Notes: generated by a model not told the origin, from the letters alone. A stretch of DNA of 50,439 nt from Candidatus Woesearchaeota archaeon CG07_land_8_20_14_0_80_44_23 (GCA_002779235.1 PEXD01000070.1:1-50439), one strand, 5' to 3'. Positions 8,365 through 16,841 are shown, counted from the first letter of the stretch. Numbers and translations are program-made.

Positions 8365-9120
8365 ATGATATTCGGGCTGGCCATTATTGTGATTGCAATA
8401 CTTGCTGCGGCAATAATCCTTTCAATCTTTCTCAAGGTTGCAAGAATTTTTGTTGGGATAATCTTTGCTGCTGCAACCCTCATTATTGTCGGGCTTTTGG
8501 TGTCTGGCTTTTTTGTCCTGAGGGATTTCCAGGATTTTACCGCGCATTCAGCCGACTCCCAATATTATCTGAGGCAGGGCGATAATATCGTTGCGGGCTT
8601 CACGCAGCCCAATGAAACAGGCGCCTTCTCGCTGATGGGGGCAGCAGAGCTTAATAATGCCACTGCCTCATTTGCAAAAAAGGACTATCCTGCCCTAAAG
8701 GGAAGCCATTATAAATTATTCATAGTTGATTATTCCAAGCTAAAAAGCGGCAATGCTGGAAATGTGAGCGTTGAATTTGCTGGCAAGAACTTTTCAGGGG
8801 AATTTGCAGTCGGGCTTCTCGGCTCTGAAGAGCCAAAGGCATACCTTTTCAAGTTGTTCTCCAAGCCTGAAATCGCTTTGATTGATGCAAATTTTCTGGA
8901 CAGCTCTGAGATGAAATCCCAGTTCTTTATGTCATATCTCTCCTCTGCAATGAAGGCAGACCCGCTGTTCATGATAAAGGGCATCAGCAGCGGCAGCATC
9001 AAGGTCTATCCTGAAACTCCTATGTTCTTTGCAATAAGAATAATGCCCATATCTCTGGCAAAGGGTTTTGTTTCAGAAGCTTTAAAAAAGGGCAGCTCAA
9101 CTCTGAGCAAGGTGGTTTGA
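8365..9120 (+). CDS. Membrane-anchored protein of unknown function
   Basis: About 251 residues. Two hydrophobic helices at the N terminus (MIFGLAIIVIAILAAAIILS and a second from about residue 29, IFVGIIFAAATLIIVGLLVSG) are followed by a soluble domain of about 200 residues with no motif I recognise. The frame is open upstream to 8272 inside fibrillarin, but ATG 8365 has a clear Shine-Dalgarno GGTGGTGAG and starts directly with the membrane segment. It continues the nop5-fibrillarin unit and ends one base before the DUF1858 gene. Confidence 0.7.
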   Translation: MIFGLAIIVIAILAAAIILSIFLKVARIFVGIIFAAATLIIVGLLVSGFFVLRDFQDFTAHSADSQYYLRQGDNIVAGFTQPNETGAFSLMGAAELNNATASFAKKDYPALKGSHYKLFIVDYSKLKSGNAGNVSVEFAGKNFSGEFAVGLLGSEEPKAYLFKLFSKPEIALIDANFLDSSEMKSQFFMSYLSSAMKADPLFMIKGISSGSIKVYPETPMFFAIRIMPISLAKGFVSEALKKGSSTLSKVV

Positions 9121-9357
9121 ATGAAAGTTACAAAAGAGGTTACACAAGATACTCTGCTTGCAGATGTCCTGAAAATTCCGGGAGCAGAAGAGATTCTTCA
9201 CAAATACAATCTGCCCTGCATGGGCTGCCCAATGATGGGCTTTGAAATTGGCATGCTGAAGATTGGCGACACTGCAAGGGCCTACGGAATTGACGACAAA
9301 AAGCTTATTGAGGACTTAAACAAGCTCGCCGGGAAACCTGCAAAAAAGAAGAAGTGA
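9121..9357 (+). CDS. DUF1858-family small protein with CxxC
   Basis: A 78-residue protein matching the DUF1858/ScdA N-terminal family: KEVTQDTLLADVLKIPGAEEILHKYNLPCMGCPM, with the cysteines at CMGC. In related proteins this domain binds metal or takes part in redox or Fe-S repair. Here it stands alone with a Lys-rich tail. ATG follows the previous stop without a gap, and AAGGTGG upstream serves as ribosome site, so it is translated with the upstream membrane protein. Confidence 0.8.
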   Translation: MKVTKEVTQDTLLADVLKIPGAEEILHKYNLPCMGCPMMGFEIGMLKIGDTARAYGIDDKKLIEDLNKLAGKPAKKKK

Positions 9358-9380
9358 GCACTGGACTTTTCTTGGGAACC

Positions 9381-9388
9381 TTTTTAAA
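9381..9388 (+). promoter_or_regulatory. TATA box of the truncated Hel308 gene
   Basis: TTTTTAAA centres 26.5 bases before ATG 9411. It lies after the DUF1858 stop, so the helicase gene has its own leaderless promoter. This supports a true gene start rather than a broken longer frame. Confidence 0.65.
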
Positions 9389-9410
9389 CCTCTGATTTCT
9401 ACTTTTTCCC

Positions 9411-11078
9411 ATGGCAAGGAAGGCAAGGAAGAAAAAAAAATCTGAATTCTCTGAAGAGCCGGAAGGGCTTGAGAGGGTTGAGAGGATAGAGTGCAGGACA
9501 GACGAGCCCTCAATTGACATCATTCTGGATACTTTGAAGAAGGGAAAGCAGGCGCTGGTTTTTGTCAATACAAAGCCGAGGGCTGAAAAGGCAGCAGAGG
9601 AAATCTCAAAGGCAGTTGCCCTGAAAGGGGATGAAAAGCCCTACTTTGAAGGCATCTCAAAGTCAGCGCTCTCTGCTCTTGAGAGGCCCACGAAGCAGTG
9701 CGAGCGCCTGGCGCTCTGCCTGAAAAAGGGAGTTGCATTCCACCATGCCGGGCTGGCGCAGAAGCAGCGCGAACTGATTGAGAATTCTTTCAGGGAGGGA
9801 AAATTGAAGGTTATATGCTGCACCCCAACCCTTGCATACGGACTGGATTTGCCTGCATTCAGGGTGATTGTAAAGGACCTGAAAAGATTCGGGAGCAGGG
9901 GAATGGACTGGATTCCTGTGCTTGAAATCCAGCAGATGTTCGGAAGGGCTGGAAGGCCGTCTTATGACAAGGAAGGCGAGGCAATATGCATCGCAAAGGA
10001 TATTATTGATGGCAAGGAGATAAGAAGCAGGTTCATATCGGGAAAGCCAGAAGAGATTTACTCAAAGCTGGCTGTTGAGCCGGTGCTGAGAACCTATCTT
10101 CTGAGCTTAATCTCTGCTGGATTTGTAGACAGCAGGGAGTCAATATTCTCATTTTTCAGGAAGACCTTCTGGGCGCACCAGTTCCAGAGCATGGAGTCCC
10201 TGTATGCGATAATTGAAAATATGCTCTCTGCGCTTGCAGAATGGCGCTTTGTCTCTCTTCCTGAAAGCATAGAGCACACTGAGCAGAATGATTTTGTCTC
10301 TGCAGATGAGATTGGAAAAAACAGCTCTGGAATAATTAGGGCCACTCCAGTGGGAAAAAGGGTTGCCGAGCTCTACCTTGACCCCCTGACTGCTCACCAC
10401 CTGATTGAGTGCCTCAATGAATCGGGAAAAAAAGCCCATTCAGGCTTTTCATATCTCCAGATGATAAGCGACACGCTGGAAATGTATCCCCTGCTTAATG
10501 TTAAGACAAAGGAATATGAGGATGTTGAGGATTTTCTCCTTGAGAACAGGGAGTTTCTCCTGGAAAAGGAGCCCGATGCATACGACCTTGAATATGAGGA
10601 TTTCCTGAAATCAATCAAGACAGCAATGCTTTTCTCTGACTGGACTGATGAGAAAGATGAGGATTTTTTATTGGATAAGTATAATGTCAGACCGGGCGAG
10701 CTTTCTGTAAAGAGGAGGATTGCCGACTGGCTGCTATACTCAAGTGAGGAGCTTTGCGAGCTTCTGGGAATGAGAAAGACCAGGCCTGAGCTTGAGAAGC
10801 TGAGGATATGCATTGATTATGGCGCTAAAGAGGAACTCCTGCCGCTGCTCAGGCTGAAGGGAATAGGAAGGATAAGGGCAAGAATCCTTTACAACAACAG
10901 GATAAGGGACCTGGGCGATGTGAAAAAGGCCGAGCTTTCAACTCTCTCCCAGCTTATAGGAAAGACCCTCGCCCTTGACATAAAATCCCAGCTCGGCGAA
11001 GAGCTTTCAGAAGAAAAAGTAAAAGTCAGGGAGAACAAGAGGAAAGGTCAGATTAATCTGGAAGATTTTTCCGGCTGA
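9411..11078 (+). CDS. Hel308-type superfamily 2 helicase lacking the first RecA domain
   Basis: A 555-residue protein matching domains 2 to 5 of archaeal Hel308. Seen are motif IV QALVFVNTKPRAEKA (about 47-61), motif V CTPTLAYGLDLPAF (about 137-150), motif VI QMFGRAGRPSYDKEGEA (about 175-191), a winged-helix and ratchet region, and a C-terminal helix-hairpin-helix LKGIGRIRARILYNNRIRDL. The last residues QINLEDF resemble a weak PIP box. Motifs I and II (Walker A, DExH) are missing: the protein starts with a basic stretch MARKARKKKK. Hel308 is usually 700-750 residues. It cannot hydrolyse ATP alone, so either the first half is encoded elsewhere as a split gene or it has another role. Its 3' end overlaps the convergent RsuA gene by 31 bases. 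Confidence 0.85.
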   Translation: MARKARKKKKSEFSEEPEGLERVERIECRTDEPSIDIILDTLKKGKQALVFVNTKPRAEKAAEEISKAVALKGDEKPYFEGISKSALSALERPTKQCERLALCLKKGVAFHHAGLAQKQRELIENSFREGKLKVICCTPTLAYGLDLPAFRVIVKDLKRFGSRGMDWIPVLEIQQMFGRAGRPSYDKEGEAICIAKDIIDGKEIRSRFISGKPEEIYSKLAVEPVLRTYLLSLISAGFVDSRESIFSFFRKTFWAHQFQSMESLYAIIENMLSALAEWRFVSLPESIEHTEQNDFVSADEIGKNSSGIIRATPVGKRVAELYLDPLTAHHLIECLNESGKKAHSGFSYLQMISDTLEMYPLLNVKTKEYEDVEDFLLENREFLLEKEPDAYDLEYEDFLKSIKTAMLFSDWTDEKDEDFLLDKYNVRPGELSVKRRIADWLLYSSEELCELLGMRKTRPELEKLRICIDYGAKEELLPLLRLKGIGRIRARILYNNRIRDLGDVKKAELSTLSQLIGKTLALDIKSQLGEELSEEKVKVRENKRKGQINLEDFSG

Positions 11079-11980
11079 TGCTTCTCCTTTCTTTTTTCAG
11101 CCCTTTCTCCCCTAAACCGCTCAAAGTCGTTCCTGAATTTCGGCTTTTCCGCCTTTGGCTTCCACGGTTCAATTTTTCTTATCCCGATAATATCCCTCCT
11201 GACATATTTCACAGGGTTTGGCCTTATCCTTTTCTGAAGGGAAATTCTCTGCTCCCTGTTCCTGACGCTCTTTTCATAATTTTCCTTAAGAATTTTCTTC
11301 AGCCCGCTTATCTCCTCAAATGAGAGCTCCCTGTATTTTCCAGGCAGCATGTGCTCCATCAATATGCTGCCTATCCTTATCCTGGCCAGGCTAAGGACTT
11401 TGTAGCCCAGGGCAGTGAACATCCTCTTTATCTGCGCCTTCCTTCCCTCATGCATTGTTATGTCAAGACGCATCCTGCTGTCGAGAATTTCAACCTTGGC
11501 AGGCCAGCTCATTCCGTCCTCGAGCATCACGCCGTGCCTGAGCTGCTCAATGTCCTTTTCAGAAATGCTCTTGTCAATCTCTAAGATGTATTCCTTCTCA
11601 GTTTCATATCTCGGATGGGTTATCAGCTCTGTAATTGCGCCGTCATTTGTGAGAAAAACCAATCCCTCTGAATCATAGTCAAGCCGCCCTGCCGGATACA
11701 CCCTTTCCTTCAGCTTGAAATAGTCAGATATGCTTTTTCCCTCCTTCAGGCGTTCCATGCTGCATATGACACTTTTAGGCTTGTTGAATATGATATAAAC
11801 TTTTTTTTCAGGGACAATCCTTTTCCCGTTTACCTCAATCTTATCTGTCTCAGAGTCTGCCTTATCCCCAAGCACTGCTTTCCTGCTATTTACAAGCACT
11901 CTCCCGTCCATGATAATGCCCTCTGCCTTTCTTCTGGACATCAGCCCGGCGTTAGCTATTATCTTCTGTATTCGCTCCAT
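11048..11980 (-). CDS. RsuA/RluB-family pseudouridine synthase with S4 domain
   Basis: About 310 residues. An S4 RNA-binding domain (MERIQKIIANAGLMSRRKAEGIIMDGRVLVNSR) is followed by the synthase domain with the catalytic Asp in AGRLDYDSEGLVFLTNDG and a later EGRKAQIKRMFTALGYKVLSLARIRIG. A basic, Arg/Lys-rich tail of about 70 residues follows. This family modifies rRNA and is chiefly bacterial, so transfer is likely. The frame is open to 12127, but ATG 11980 begins the S4 domain and a TATA box at 12004-12011 lies 27.5 bases upstream. The 3' end overlaps the Hel308-like gene tail to tail. Confidence 0.88.
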   Translation of the reverse strand: MERIQKIIANAGLMSRRKAEGIIMDGRVLVNSRKAVLGDKADSETDKIEVNGKRIVPEKKVYIIFNKPKSVICSMERLKEGKSISDYFKLKERVYPAGRLDYDSEGLVFLTNDGAITELITHPRYETEKEYILEIDKSISEKDIEQLRHGVMLEDGMSWPAKVEILDSRMRLDITMHEGRKAQIKRMFTALGYKVLSLARIRIGSILMEHMLPGKYRELSFEEISGLKKILKENYEKSVRNREQRISLQKRIRPNPVKYVRRDIIGIRKIEPWKPKAEKPKFRNDFERFRGERAEKRKEKHQPEKSSRLI

Positions 11981-12003
11981 GGATATTTTAATTTTGGAAA
12001 GTT

Positions 12004-12011
12004 TATATAAA
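12004..12011 (-). promoter_or_regulatory. TATA box of the RsuA-family gene
   Basis: TTTATATA on the minus strand centres 27.5 bases before ATG 11980, leaderless spacing. Confidence 0.6.
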
Positions 12012-12047
12012 GGTTTGCCTGCGGTGGGCTCTGTCCTAAATCTTCGC

Positions 12048-12725
12048 TTAATTGCGCTTGCAGAATTTGGAGAGGGGGCAGCCCTGACATTTGGGCTTTT
12101 TGGTGCAGTGCCTTTTTGCATGCTCAACTATCAGGGCGTGGAACTCCTGGCAGAGTTTTGCGTCCTTCCTGAGATTTTTCTCAAAGAATTTCCTTATATT
12201 TTCATATTCCTCCTTTTCTTTGACAAGCCCGAGGCGCGAGAATATCCTTCTTGTATAAGCATCAACAACAAATATGGGCATGCCGCAGGCATACAACAGC
12301 ATTGAATCAGCTGTCTCTTTTCCTATCCCCCACACAGAGAGCAGCTCCTGCCTCGAAGGAGTCCTTCCACTTAACGAGATGTAAAACCTTGAGAATTCCA
12401 GAAGCTTTTTCGCCTTCTGGTTGAAGTAGCCGCAGGGCCTTATTGCAGAGAGGAGCTTTTCCTTTTTCAGCGACAATATTTTTTCAGGAGAGAGTGCACC
12501 AATTCTTTTCAGATTGATTAGCGCCTTCTGAACATTTGACCAGGCAGTGTTTTGCGTCAGTATTGCTCCAAGGCAGATTTCAAACTGTTCCTCCTTGTTT
12601 CTGGGGGCTCCAGCATGATATTCGCAGAGAAGCGTCTTATTGCTTATGACTGGCCACCAGCCCTGGCAGCCGTATTCAGCAAGCATTGTCCTGTATATAT
12701 GCACAAGTTTTTCTTTGTCTCCCAT
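12048..12725 (-). CDS. HhH-GPD DNA glycosylase, endonuclease III-like (COG2231/MagIII-like)
   Basis: A 225-residue base-excision glycosylase with a helix-hairpin-helix VWGIGKETADSML (about 131-143), the catalytic Asp155 in FVVDAYTRR, and a [4Fe-4S] cysteine set Cys207, 213, 216 and 222 (Cx5Cx2Cx5C). The N-terminal GWWPV is typical of this subgroup. Where endonuclease III has its lyase Lys (GRKTA), this protein has Glu (GKETA), so a monofunctional glycosylase, as in MagIII-like enzymes, is expected. The Fe-S cluster ties it to the assembly operon at 1-6 kb. A TATA box at 12748-12755 centres 26.5 bases before the ATG. Confidence 0.85.
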   Translation of the reverse strand: MGDKEKLVHIYRTMLAEYGCQGWWPVISNKTLLCEYHAGAPRNKEEQFEICLGAILTQNTAWSNVQKALINLKRIGALSPEKILSLKKEKLLSAIRPCGYFNQKAKKLLEFSRFYISLSGRTPSRQELLSVWGIGKETADSMLLYACGMPIFVVDAYTRRIFSRLGLVKEKEEYENIRKFFEKNLRKDAKLCQEFHALIVEHAKRHCTKKPKCQGCPLSKFCKRN

Positions 12726-12747
12726 CGTCAGTGCACTACATCATATT

Positions 12748-12791
12748 TATTTAAATGATTTTCTCTGCCAAGAAGGTTAATTTTTTATATA
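12748..12791. promoter_or_regulatory. Divergent TATA boxes: HhH glycosylase (minus) and glycosyltransferase (plus)
   Basis: TTTAAATA (minus strand, 12748-12755) serves ATG 12725, and TTTATATA (plus strand, 12784-12791) serves ATG 12812. Both are at leaderless spacing (26.5 and 24.5 bases). Confidence 0.55.
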
Positions 12792-12811
12792 AACCTGCAT
12801 TTTTCAGCATC

Positions 12812-14134
12812 ATGAGGATACTTATCTTAACTATGTTCAAGGAGGGGCTCGGCGGTGGCGCTGGAAGGGTGCCCTTTGATATGGCGAGGGCGCTTTCGCG
12901 CAAAAACGATGTGGCGCTAATCTGTCCCGGAGATAGGACGGGAATCCTCTCAAGGGAGGGGCGCCTCACGATATTCTCCATAAAGGCGAACATACGCGGG
13001 AATCTCTCTGCAGTAAAATGGAGCAAAAAAACTCTCTCAAGGTTCAATTCATTCATAAAAAATTTCAATCCTGATGTAATTCATGCGAATGATTTCATTG
13101 ACATAGACATCTATGGCATGCTTTATGCAATAGAGCATGACATCCCATTCTTCTACACAGGGCACGTGCTTCCTTCAAAATGCCTCGAATTTTCCATGCC
13201 CAACATACTTGCGCCTGCGTCAAGATGGCTTGAAAGGACTACTCTGAAGCGCTACCTGACTGAATTTTTCAGGCACTGCGACGGGATAGTTGCGCTCAAC
13301 AGGCATTCATACATGGACCATGCCAGGTTCTGTGACAGGAAAAAAGTTTACATAATTCCCAATGGCAAGGACATCAAAAGGTATGAAAAGATACCAATAG
13401 CCCGGCTTAAGGGCAGGAAGACCCTGCTTTTTATCGGCTTCCTGAGCGACAGGAAGAACCAGGCATTCCTTGTCGAGGCAATGAGATACCTTCCAAGGGA
13501 ATACAAGCTGGTGCTTATCGGCTCAGAGCTTCATCTTGGCTATCTGAGAAAGTTGAAGCGCATGTGCTCTGAATATGGGCTTGAGAATGTGGAGTTCACC
13601 GGGGAGGTTGAGTACAAGAAAATTCCCTCCTGCATAGCCACGTCGCATCTTTTTGTATCTGCATCGCTGATGGAAGTCCAGAGCCTGGTTGTGCTTGAGG
13701 CAATGGCCTCCGGAAGGGCTGTTGTCGGCTTGAAAAATGAGACAATCTCAGAACTGATTGACGGAAAGAATGGCATTGCCCTTTCCAGGAATACCAGCCC
13801 AAGAAGGTTTGCCGGTGCTGTGAGAAAGGTTCTGGAGCAGAATGAAGATTCCTATCGCAGAATGTGCATAAGGGCGAGGGAATCTGTGCGGAATTTTGAC
13901 TGGGATGTTGTTGAGAAGAAGCTTAAGAAGATGTATGCAGAGAGCGCCAGGAACTACAAGCATGAGGAAGCAGGGGAGCTGATGGAATTTTACAAGAAAG
14001 TCAATCTTTCCTTTTCAGCAATTGTCAACAGCGTGCTCTCGCTGGAGAAGAGCGCAATGGTGCAGATTGCGCATGCGAAAAGAAACAGGTATTTGCTCAG
14101 GATAAGAAAAGCCATTTCACAGAAATATAGATAA
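12812..14134 (+). CDS. GT4-family glycosyltransferase
   Basis: About 440 residues with the GT-B fold of family 4. The N-terminal Rossmann half starts MRILILTMFKEGLGGGAGRVPFDMARAL and contains DVIHANDFIDIDI; the C-terminal half has TLLFIGFLSDRKNQAFLVEAM and the donor-sugar segment ASLMEVQSLVVLEAMASGRAVVGL, equivalent to EX7E. It probably adds a sugar to a lipid, glycan or protein at the cytoplasmic face. The start is moved from 12755 to 12812 because it gives the canonical N terminus and fits the TATA box. The sugar and acceptor are unknown. Confidence 0.85.
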   Translation: MRILILTMFKEGLGGGAGRVPFDMARALSRKNDVALICPGDRTGILSREGRLTIFSIKANIRGNLSAVKWSKKTLSRFNSFIKNFNPDVIHANDFIDIDIYGMLYAIEHDIPFFYTGHVLPSKCLEFSMPNILAPASRWLERTTLKRYLTEFFRHCDGIVALNRHSYMDHARFCDRKKVYIIPNGKDIKRYEKIPIARLKGRKTLLFIGFLSDRKNQAFLVEAMRYLPREYKLVLIGSELHLGYLRKLKRMCSEYGLENVEFTGEVEYKKIPSCIATSHLFVSASLMEVQSLVVLEAMASGRAVVGLKNETISELIDGKNGIALSRNTSPRRFAGAVRKVLEQNEDSYRRMCIRARESVRNFDWDVVEKKLKKMYAESARNYKHEEAGELMEFYKKVNLSFSAIVNSVLSLEKSAMVQIAHAKRNRYLLRIRKAISQKYR

Positions 14135-14189
14135 AAACTTTTATATACCCTGAAATTCTGCTAGTGGTTGGAAAAAGAGTTTTGAAAAA

Positions 14190-15380
14190 ATGAAGCTTTA
14201 CAGCTATTCTAGGCTTGAGACATTTGAGCAGTGCCATCTGAAGTTCAAGTTCGCCTACATAGACAAGATAGAGACCGAGGTTGAGGAGTCAGTGGAGGCA
14301 TTCCTCGGCTCGAGGGTGCACGAGGCGCTTGATAAGCTCTACCGCGACCTTATGTTTGAGAAGCTTGACTCGCTTCAGGAGCTGTTGGATTTCTATAATT
14401 CTGAGTGGGAGAAGAACTGGAATGAGGGCATACTGATTGTCAGGGCCGGGAAGGGCTACAGCCAGGAAAACTATAGGAAGATGGGCGAGCGCTTCATCTC
14501 TGATTATTACAGGCATTATCACCCTTTTAACCAGTCAAGGACAATTGCCCTTGAGACAAAGGAGCACATAAACCTTGACGACGGCAAGGAATACCACATC
14601 CACATAAGGATAGACCGCCTCTCAATGTCTCCTGAAGGCGCCTATGAGATACATGACTACAAGACAAGCAGCTCAATCAAGACCCAGGAGGAGGCTGACT
14701 GCGATAGGCAGCTCGCAATATATGCCTACGGCATAAAGAAGATGTTTCCCGATGCCAAGAAAATCTCCCTTGTCTGGCACTATCTTGCTTTTGACAGGGA
14801 GATACATTCCGAGAGGACAGACGAGCAGCTTGAGGACCTCAGGAAGGATGTCCTGGAGCTGATACATGAGGTTGAGGCGTGCAGGGAATTCCCCCCTAAA
14901 ATGTCAGCGCTCTGCAGCTGGTGCGAGTTCAGGCCTGTCTGCCCGAATTTCAAGCATCTCTACGAGCTTGAGAAAAAGCCAGCGGAAGAATACAAGGATG
15001 ACAACGGCGTAAAGCTTGCCAATGAATATGCAGAGGTCTCTGAAAATGTCAAGGAGCTCTCTGAAAAGGCAGATGAGCTGAAGGCAAGGCTCAAGGATTT
15101 CGCGGCAAGAAATAATGTTAACATAGTTTACGGCTCTGATGTCAAGGTCTTTGTCAAGAGCTACCCGCGCCTTTCATTTCCGAAGAGGGAGGATGAAAGG
15201 AGGGCTGACTTCATAAACACAATAAAGGCGCTCGGGCTGTGGGACAGGCTTGCAGAACCAAACACTTTTGAACTCTCCAAGCTCATTGAGTCCGGAAAGC
15301 TTCATCCTGAGATACAAAAGATGCTGGAGAATTATGCTGAAAAGGGCGAGACAATCTATGTCCGCTTGATGAAAAAATAA
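14190..15380 (+). CDS. PD-(D/E)XK (RecB/Cas4-like) nuclease with Fe-S cysteines
   Basis: A 396-residue nuclease. The start YSYSRLETFEQCHLKFKFAYIDKI has the first Cys; the core holds GSRVHEALDKLY (motif with His), IRIDRLSMSPEGAYEIHDYKTSSS (the D...DYK catalytic set) and QLAIYAYG (motif III). Three further Cys in LCSWCEFRPVC complete a Cas4/AddB-type four-Cys [4Fe-4S] site. The C-terminal about 120 residues form a helical region. There are no CRISPR repeats or cas genes nearby, so general DNA repair is likelier than adaptation. A TATA-like TTTATATA at about 14141-14148 precedes it with a short leader. An FKBP gene follows 25 bases later. Confidence 0.85.
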   Translation: MKLYSYSRLETFEQCHLKFKFAYIDKIETEVEESVEAFLGSRVHEALDKLYRDLMFEKLDSLQELLDFYNSEWEKNWNEGILIVRAGKGYSQENYRKMGERFISDYYRHYHPFNQSRTIALETKEHINLDDGKEYHIHIRIDRLSMSPEGAYEIHDYKTSSSIKTQEEADCDRQLAIYAYGIKKMFPDAKKISLVWHYLAFDREIHSERTDEQLEDLRKDVLELIHEVEACREFPPKMSALCSWCEFRPVCPNFKHLYELEKKPAEEYKDDNGVKLANEYAEVSENVKELSEKADELKARLKDFAARNNVNIVYGSDVKVFVKSYPRLSFPKREDERRADFINTIKALGLWDRLAEPNTFELSKLIESGKLHPEIQKMLENYAEKGETIYVRLMKK

Positions 15381-15405
15381 ATTTAGGATTAAAAGAGGGG
15401 GATAG

Positions 15406-15966
15406 ATGAAAGATGAAAATGGTGGCTCATATGAAGAGCCAAAAAACATAAGGAAGGGTGACCTGGTAAAGGTCGACTACACAGAATCCCTTATGGACGG
15501 CACAATCATTGACACATCCGTCGGCTTCATGGCTGACCACTGCGGAATCCTTGATGACGAGCGCGAGTACAAGCCCCTTGAATTCATAGTCGGCTCAGGC
15601 AGCACAATTCCGGGGCTTGAGGAGGCGCTGATAGGAATGTCTGTGGGAGAGACAAGGACCTTTGCAATACCTGCGAGGAATGCATTCGGCGAGCGCGATA
15701 ATTCCAAGGTGAAGGAGGTTCCGAAGGAGCTCGCAGGCAGGAAAAATTTTATTGCAGGCGAGCATCTCGTCATAACAGACGGCAAGAGCGCCATAAGCTG
15801 CCATGTAGATGAGGTAAGGGAAAATTCAGTCATTCTTGACACGAACCACCCCCTGGCAGGGAGGGATATTGTGATGAACATCAAGGTTCTGGCGATAAAC
15901 GGAAAGCCGAATGGCGAGGAGAAGGGCAGCAGGAAACAAAAAGAATCTGATTCAAAAACTTTATAA
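15406..15966 (+). CDS. FKBP-type peptidyl-prolyl isomerase, SlyD-like with IF domain
   Basis: A 186-residue FKBP of the archaeal SlyD-like long type. The FKBP halves are GDLVKVDYTESLMDGTIIDTS and PLEFIVGSGSTIPGLEEALIGMSVGETRTFAIP, with an insert-in-flap chaperone domain (about residues 95-150) and a closing LAGRDIVMNIKVLAI. It acts as a folding helper and proline isomerase in the cytosol. GAGGGGGAT just upstream of ATG is a strong ribosome site, and it probably shares a transcript with the nuclease gene. Its stop codon overlaps the TATA box of aIF1A. Confidence 0.9.
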   Translation: MKDENGGSYEEPKNIRKGDLVKVDYTESLMDGTIIDTSVGFMADHCGILDDEREYKPLEFIVGSGSTIPGLEEALIGMSVGETRTFAIPARNAFGERDNSKVKEVPKELAGRKNFIAGEHLVITDGKSAISCHVDEVRENSVILDTNHPLAGRDIVMNIKVLAINGKPNGEEKGSRKQKESDSKTL

Positions 15967-15967
15967 A
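15960..15967 (+). promoter_or_regulatory. TATA box of the aIF1A gene
   Basis: TTTATAAA centres 26.5 bases before ATG 15990 and overlaps the FKBP stop codon. Confidence 0.65.
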
Positions 15968-15989
15968 TGGGCCCCCTTTCCTGGCGATT

Positions 15990-16355
15990 ATGCCTTATTT
16001 TAAAGATAAAACGCGTGCAGCGAAAAAGCGTGTAGTGAACAGTGAAAATCCTGAAGAGGAGTTCCACCACCTCAAGCTTCCAAGGGAAAAGGAGACATTC
16101 GGAATAGTCGAGCAGCGCCTCGGCGCCTCAAGGATAAGGGTGAGGTGCCTTGACGGCAAGACAAGGGTGTGCAGGATTCCCGGAAGGCTCAAGCGAAAGC
16201 TCTGGGTAAGGGAAGGAGACACTGTTGTTGTCGAGCCGTGGGAGTTCGGCGGCGACGAGAAGGGCGACATAATATTCAAGTATAGGCGCACGCAGGTCAA
16301 CTACCTGAAGAGGCAGGGCTACCTCAAGGACCTTGCGAATTTTGAAGAGTTCTAA
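15990..16355 (+). CDS. eif1A: Archaeal translation initiation factor 1A (aIF1A)
   Basis: A 121-residue S1/OB-fold protein that helps place the initiator tRNA on the small ribosomal subunit. It has the conserved ETFGIVEQRLGASRIRVRCLDGKTRVCRIPGRLKRKLWVREGDTVVVEPWEF and the C-terminal helix region YRRTQVNYLKRQGYL. Length and order are normal for archaea. It is leaderless, with a TATA box at -26.5, and its last codons overlap the convergent lspA stop by four bases. Confidence 0.95.
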   Translation: MPYFKDKTRAAKKRVVNSENPEEEFHHLKLPREKETFGIVEQRLGASRIRVRCLDGKTRVCRIPGRLKRKLWVREGDTVVVEPWEFGGDEKGDIIFKYRRTQVNYLKRQGYLKDLANFEEF

Positions 16356-16840
16356 TTACTCCTTCTTAGAAGAATTATTGCAAGCCCTATTGCCCCTATT
16401 GTTATGCATGAATCGGCAATGTTGAATACTGGCCAGATGCCCAAGTCTATGAAGTCAACCACAAAGCCGTAGACAATCCTGTCATAGAGATTGCCCAGGA
16501 TGCCTCCTGCAATAAGCCCCACAAAAATGGAGAGGCAGCGGTCTTTTGAAATCTTTTCTGAGAAAAATAATATCGCGCCCAGGGCAATTACAGATGCCCA
16601 GATTAGCAGAATATTCCTGCCGGGAAGCATGCTGAATGCAGCCCCTGAGTTTCCCGTAAGGTTGAAATAAACAAATCTTCCAATTAATGGGAAGGAGGTG
16701 CCTAAGAAGAAATTCCTGAGCAGAATGTGCTTCACAATCCTGTCAAGGAATAGTGACAAGGCAAGGGCTATTGAGAATATGCAGAAAAAATTCCTGCCTG
16801 TTGCCTTCTTCGATTTCTTTGCAGTCCTTTTCTTGGCCAA
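16352..16840 (-). CDS. lspA: Lipoprotein signal peptidase II (LspA)
   Basis: A 162-residue integral membrane aspartic protease with four expected membrane helices. Family motifs are present: FNLTGNSGAAFSML, GGILGNLYDRI with Asp120, VVDFID, and FNIADSCITIG with Asp143, so both catalytic Asp are kept. It removes signal peptides of prelipoproteins at a lipobox Cys in bacteria; such genes are unusual in archaea. It starts with TTG after a strong GGAGAGGAG inside the upstream coding end, one base past that stop. A basic N-terminal tail (MAKKRTAKKSKK) precedes the first helix. No Lgt is in the window. Confidence 0.9.
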   Translation of the reverse strand: MAKKRTAKKSKKATGRNFFCIFSIALALSLFLDRIVKHILLRNFFLGTSFPLIGRFVYFNLTGNSGAAFSMLPGRNILLIWASVIALGAILFFSEKISKDRCLSIFVGLIAGGILGNLYDRIVYGFVVDFIDLGIWPVFNIADSCITIGAIGLAIILLRRSN

Positions 16841-16841
16841 T

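Noticed and set aside
14190..15380. Cas4 of a CRISPR system
   Set aside because: The nuclease has Cas4-like motifs, but no repeat-spacer array or cas1/cas2 gene is in the window and the protein is longer than Cas4.
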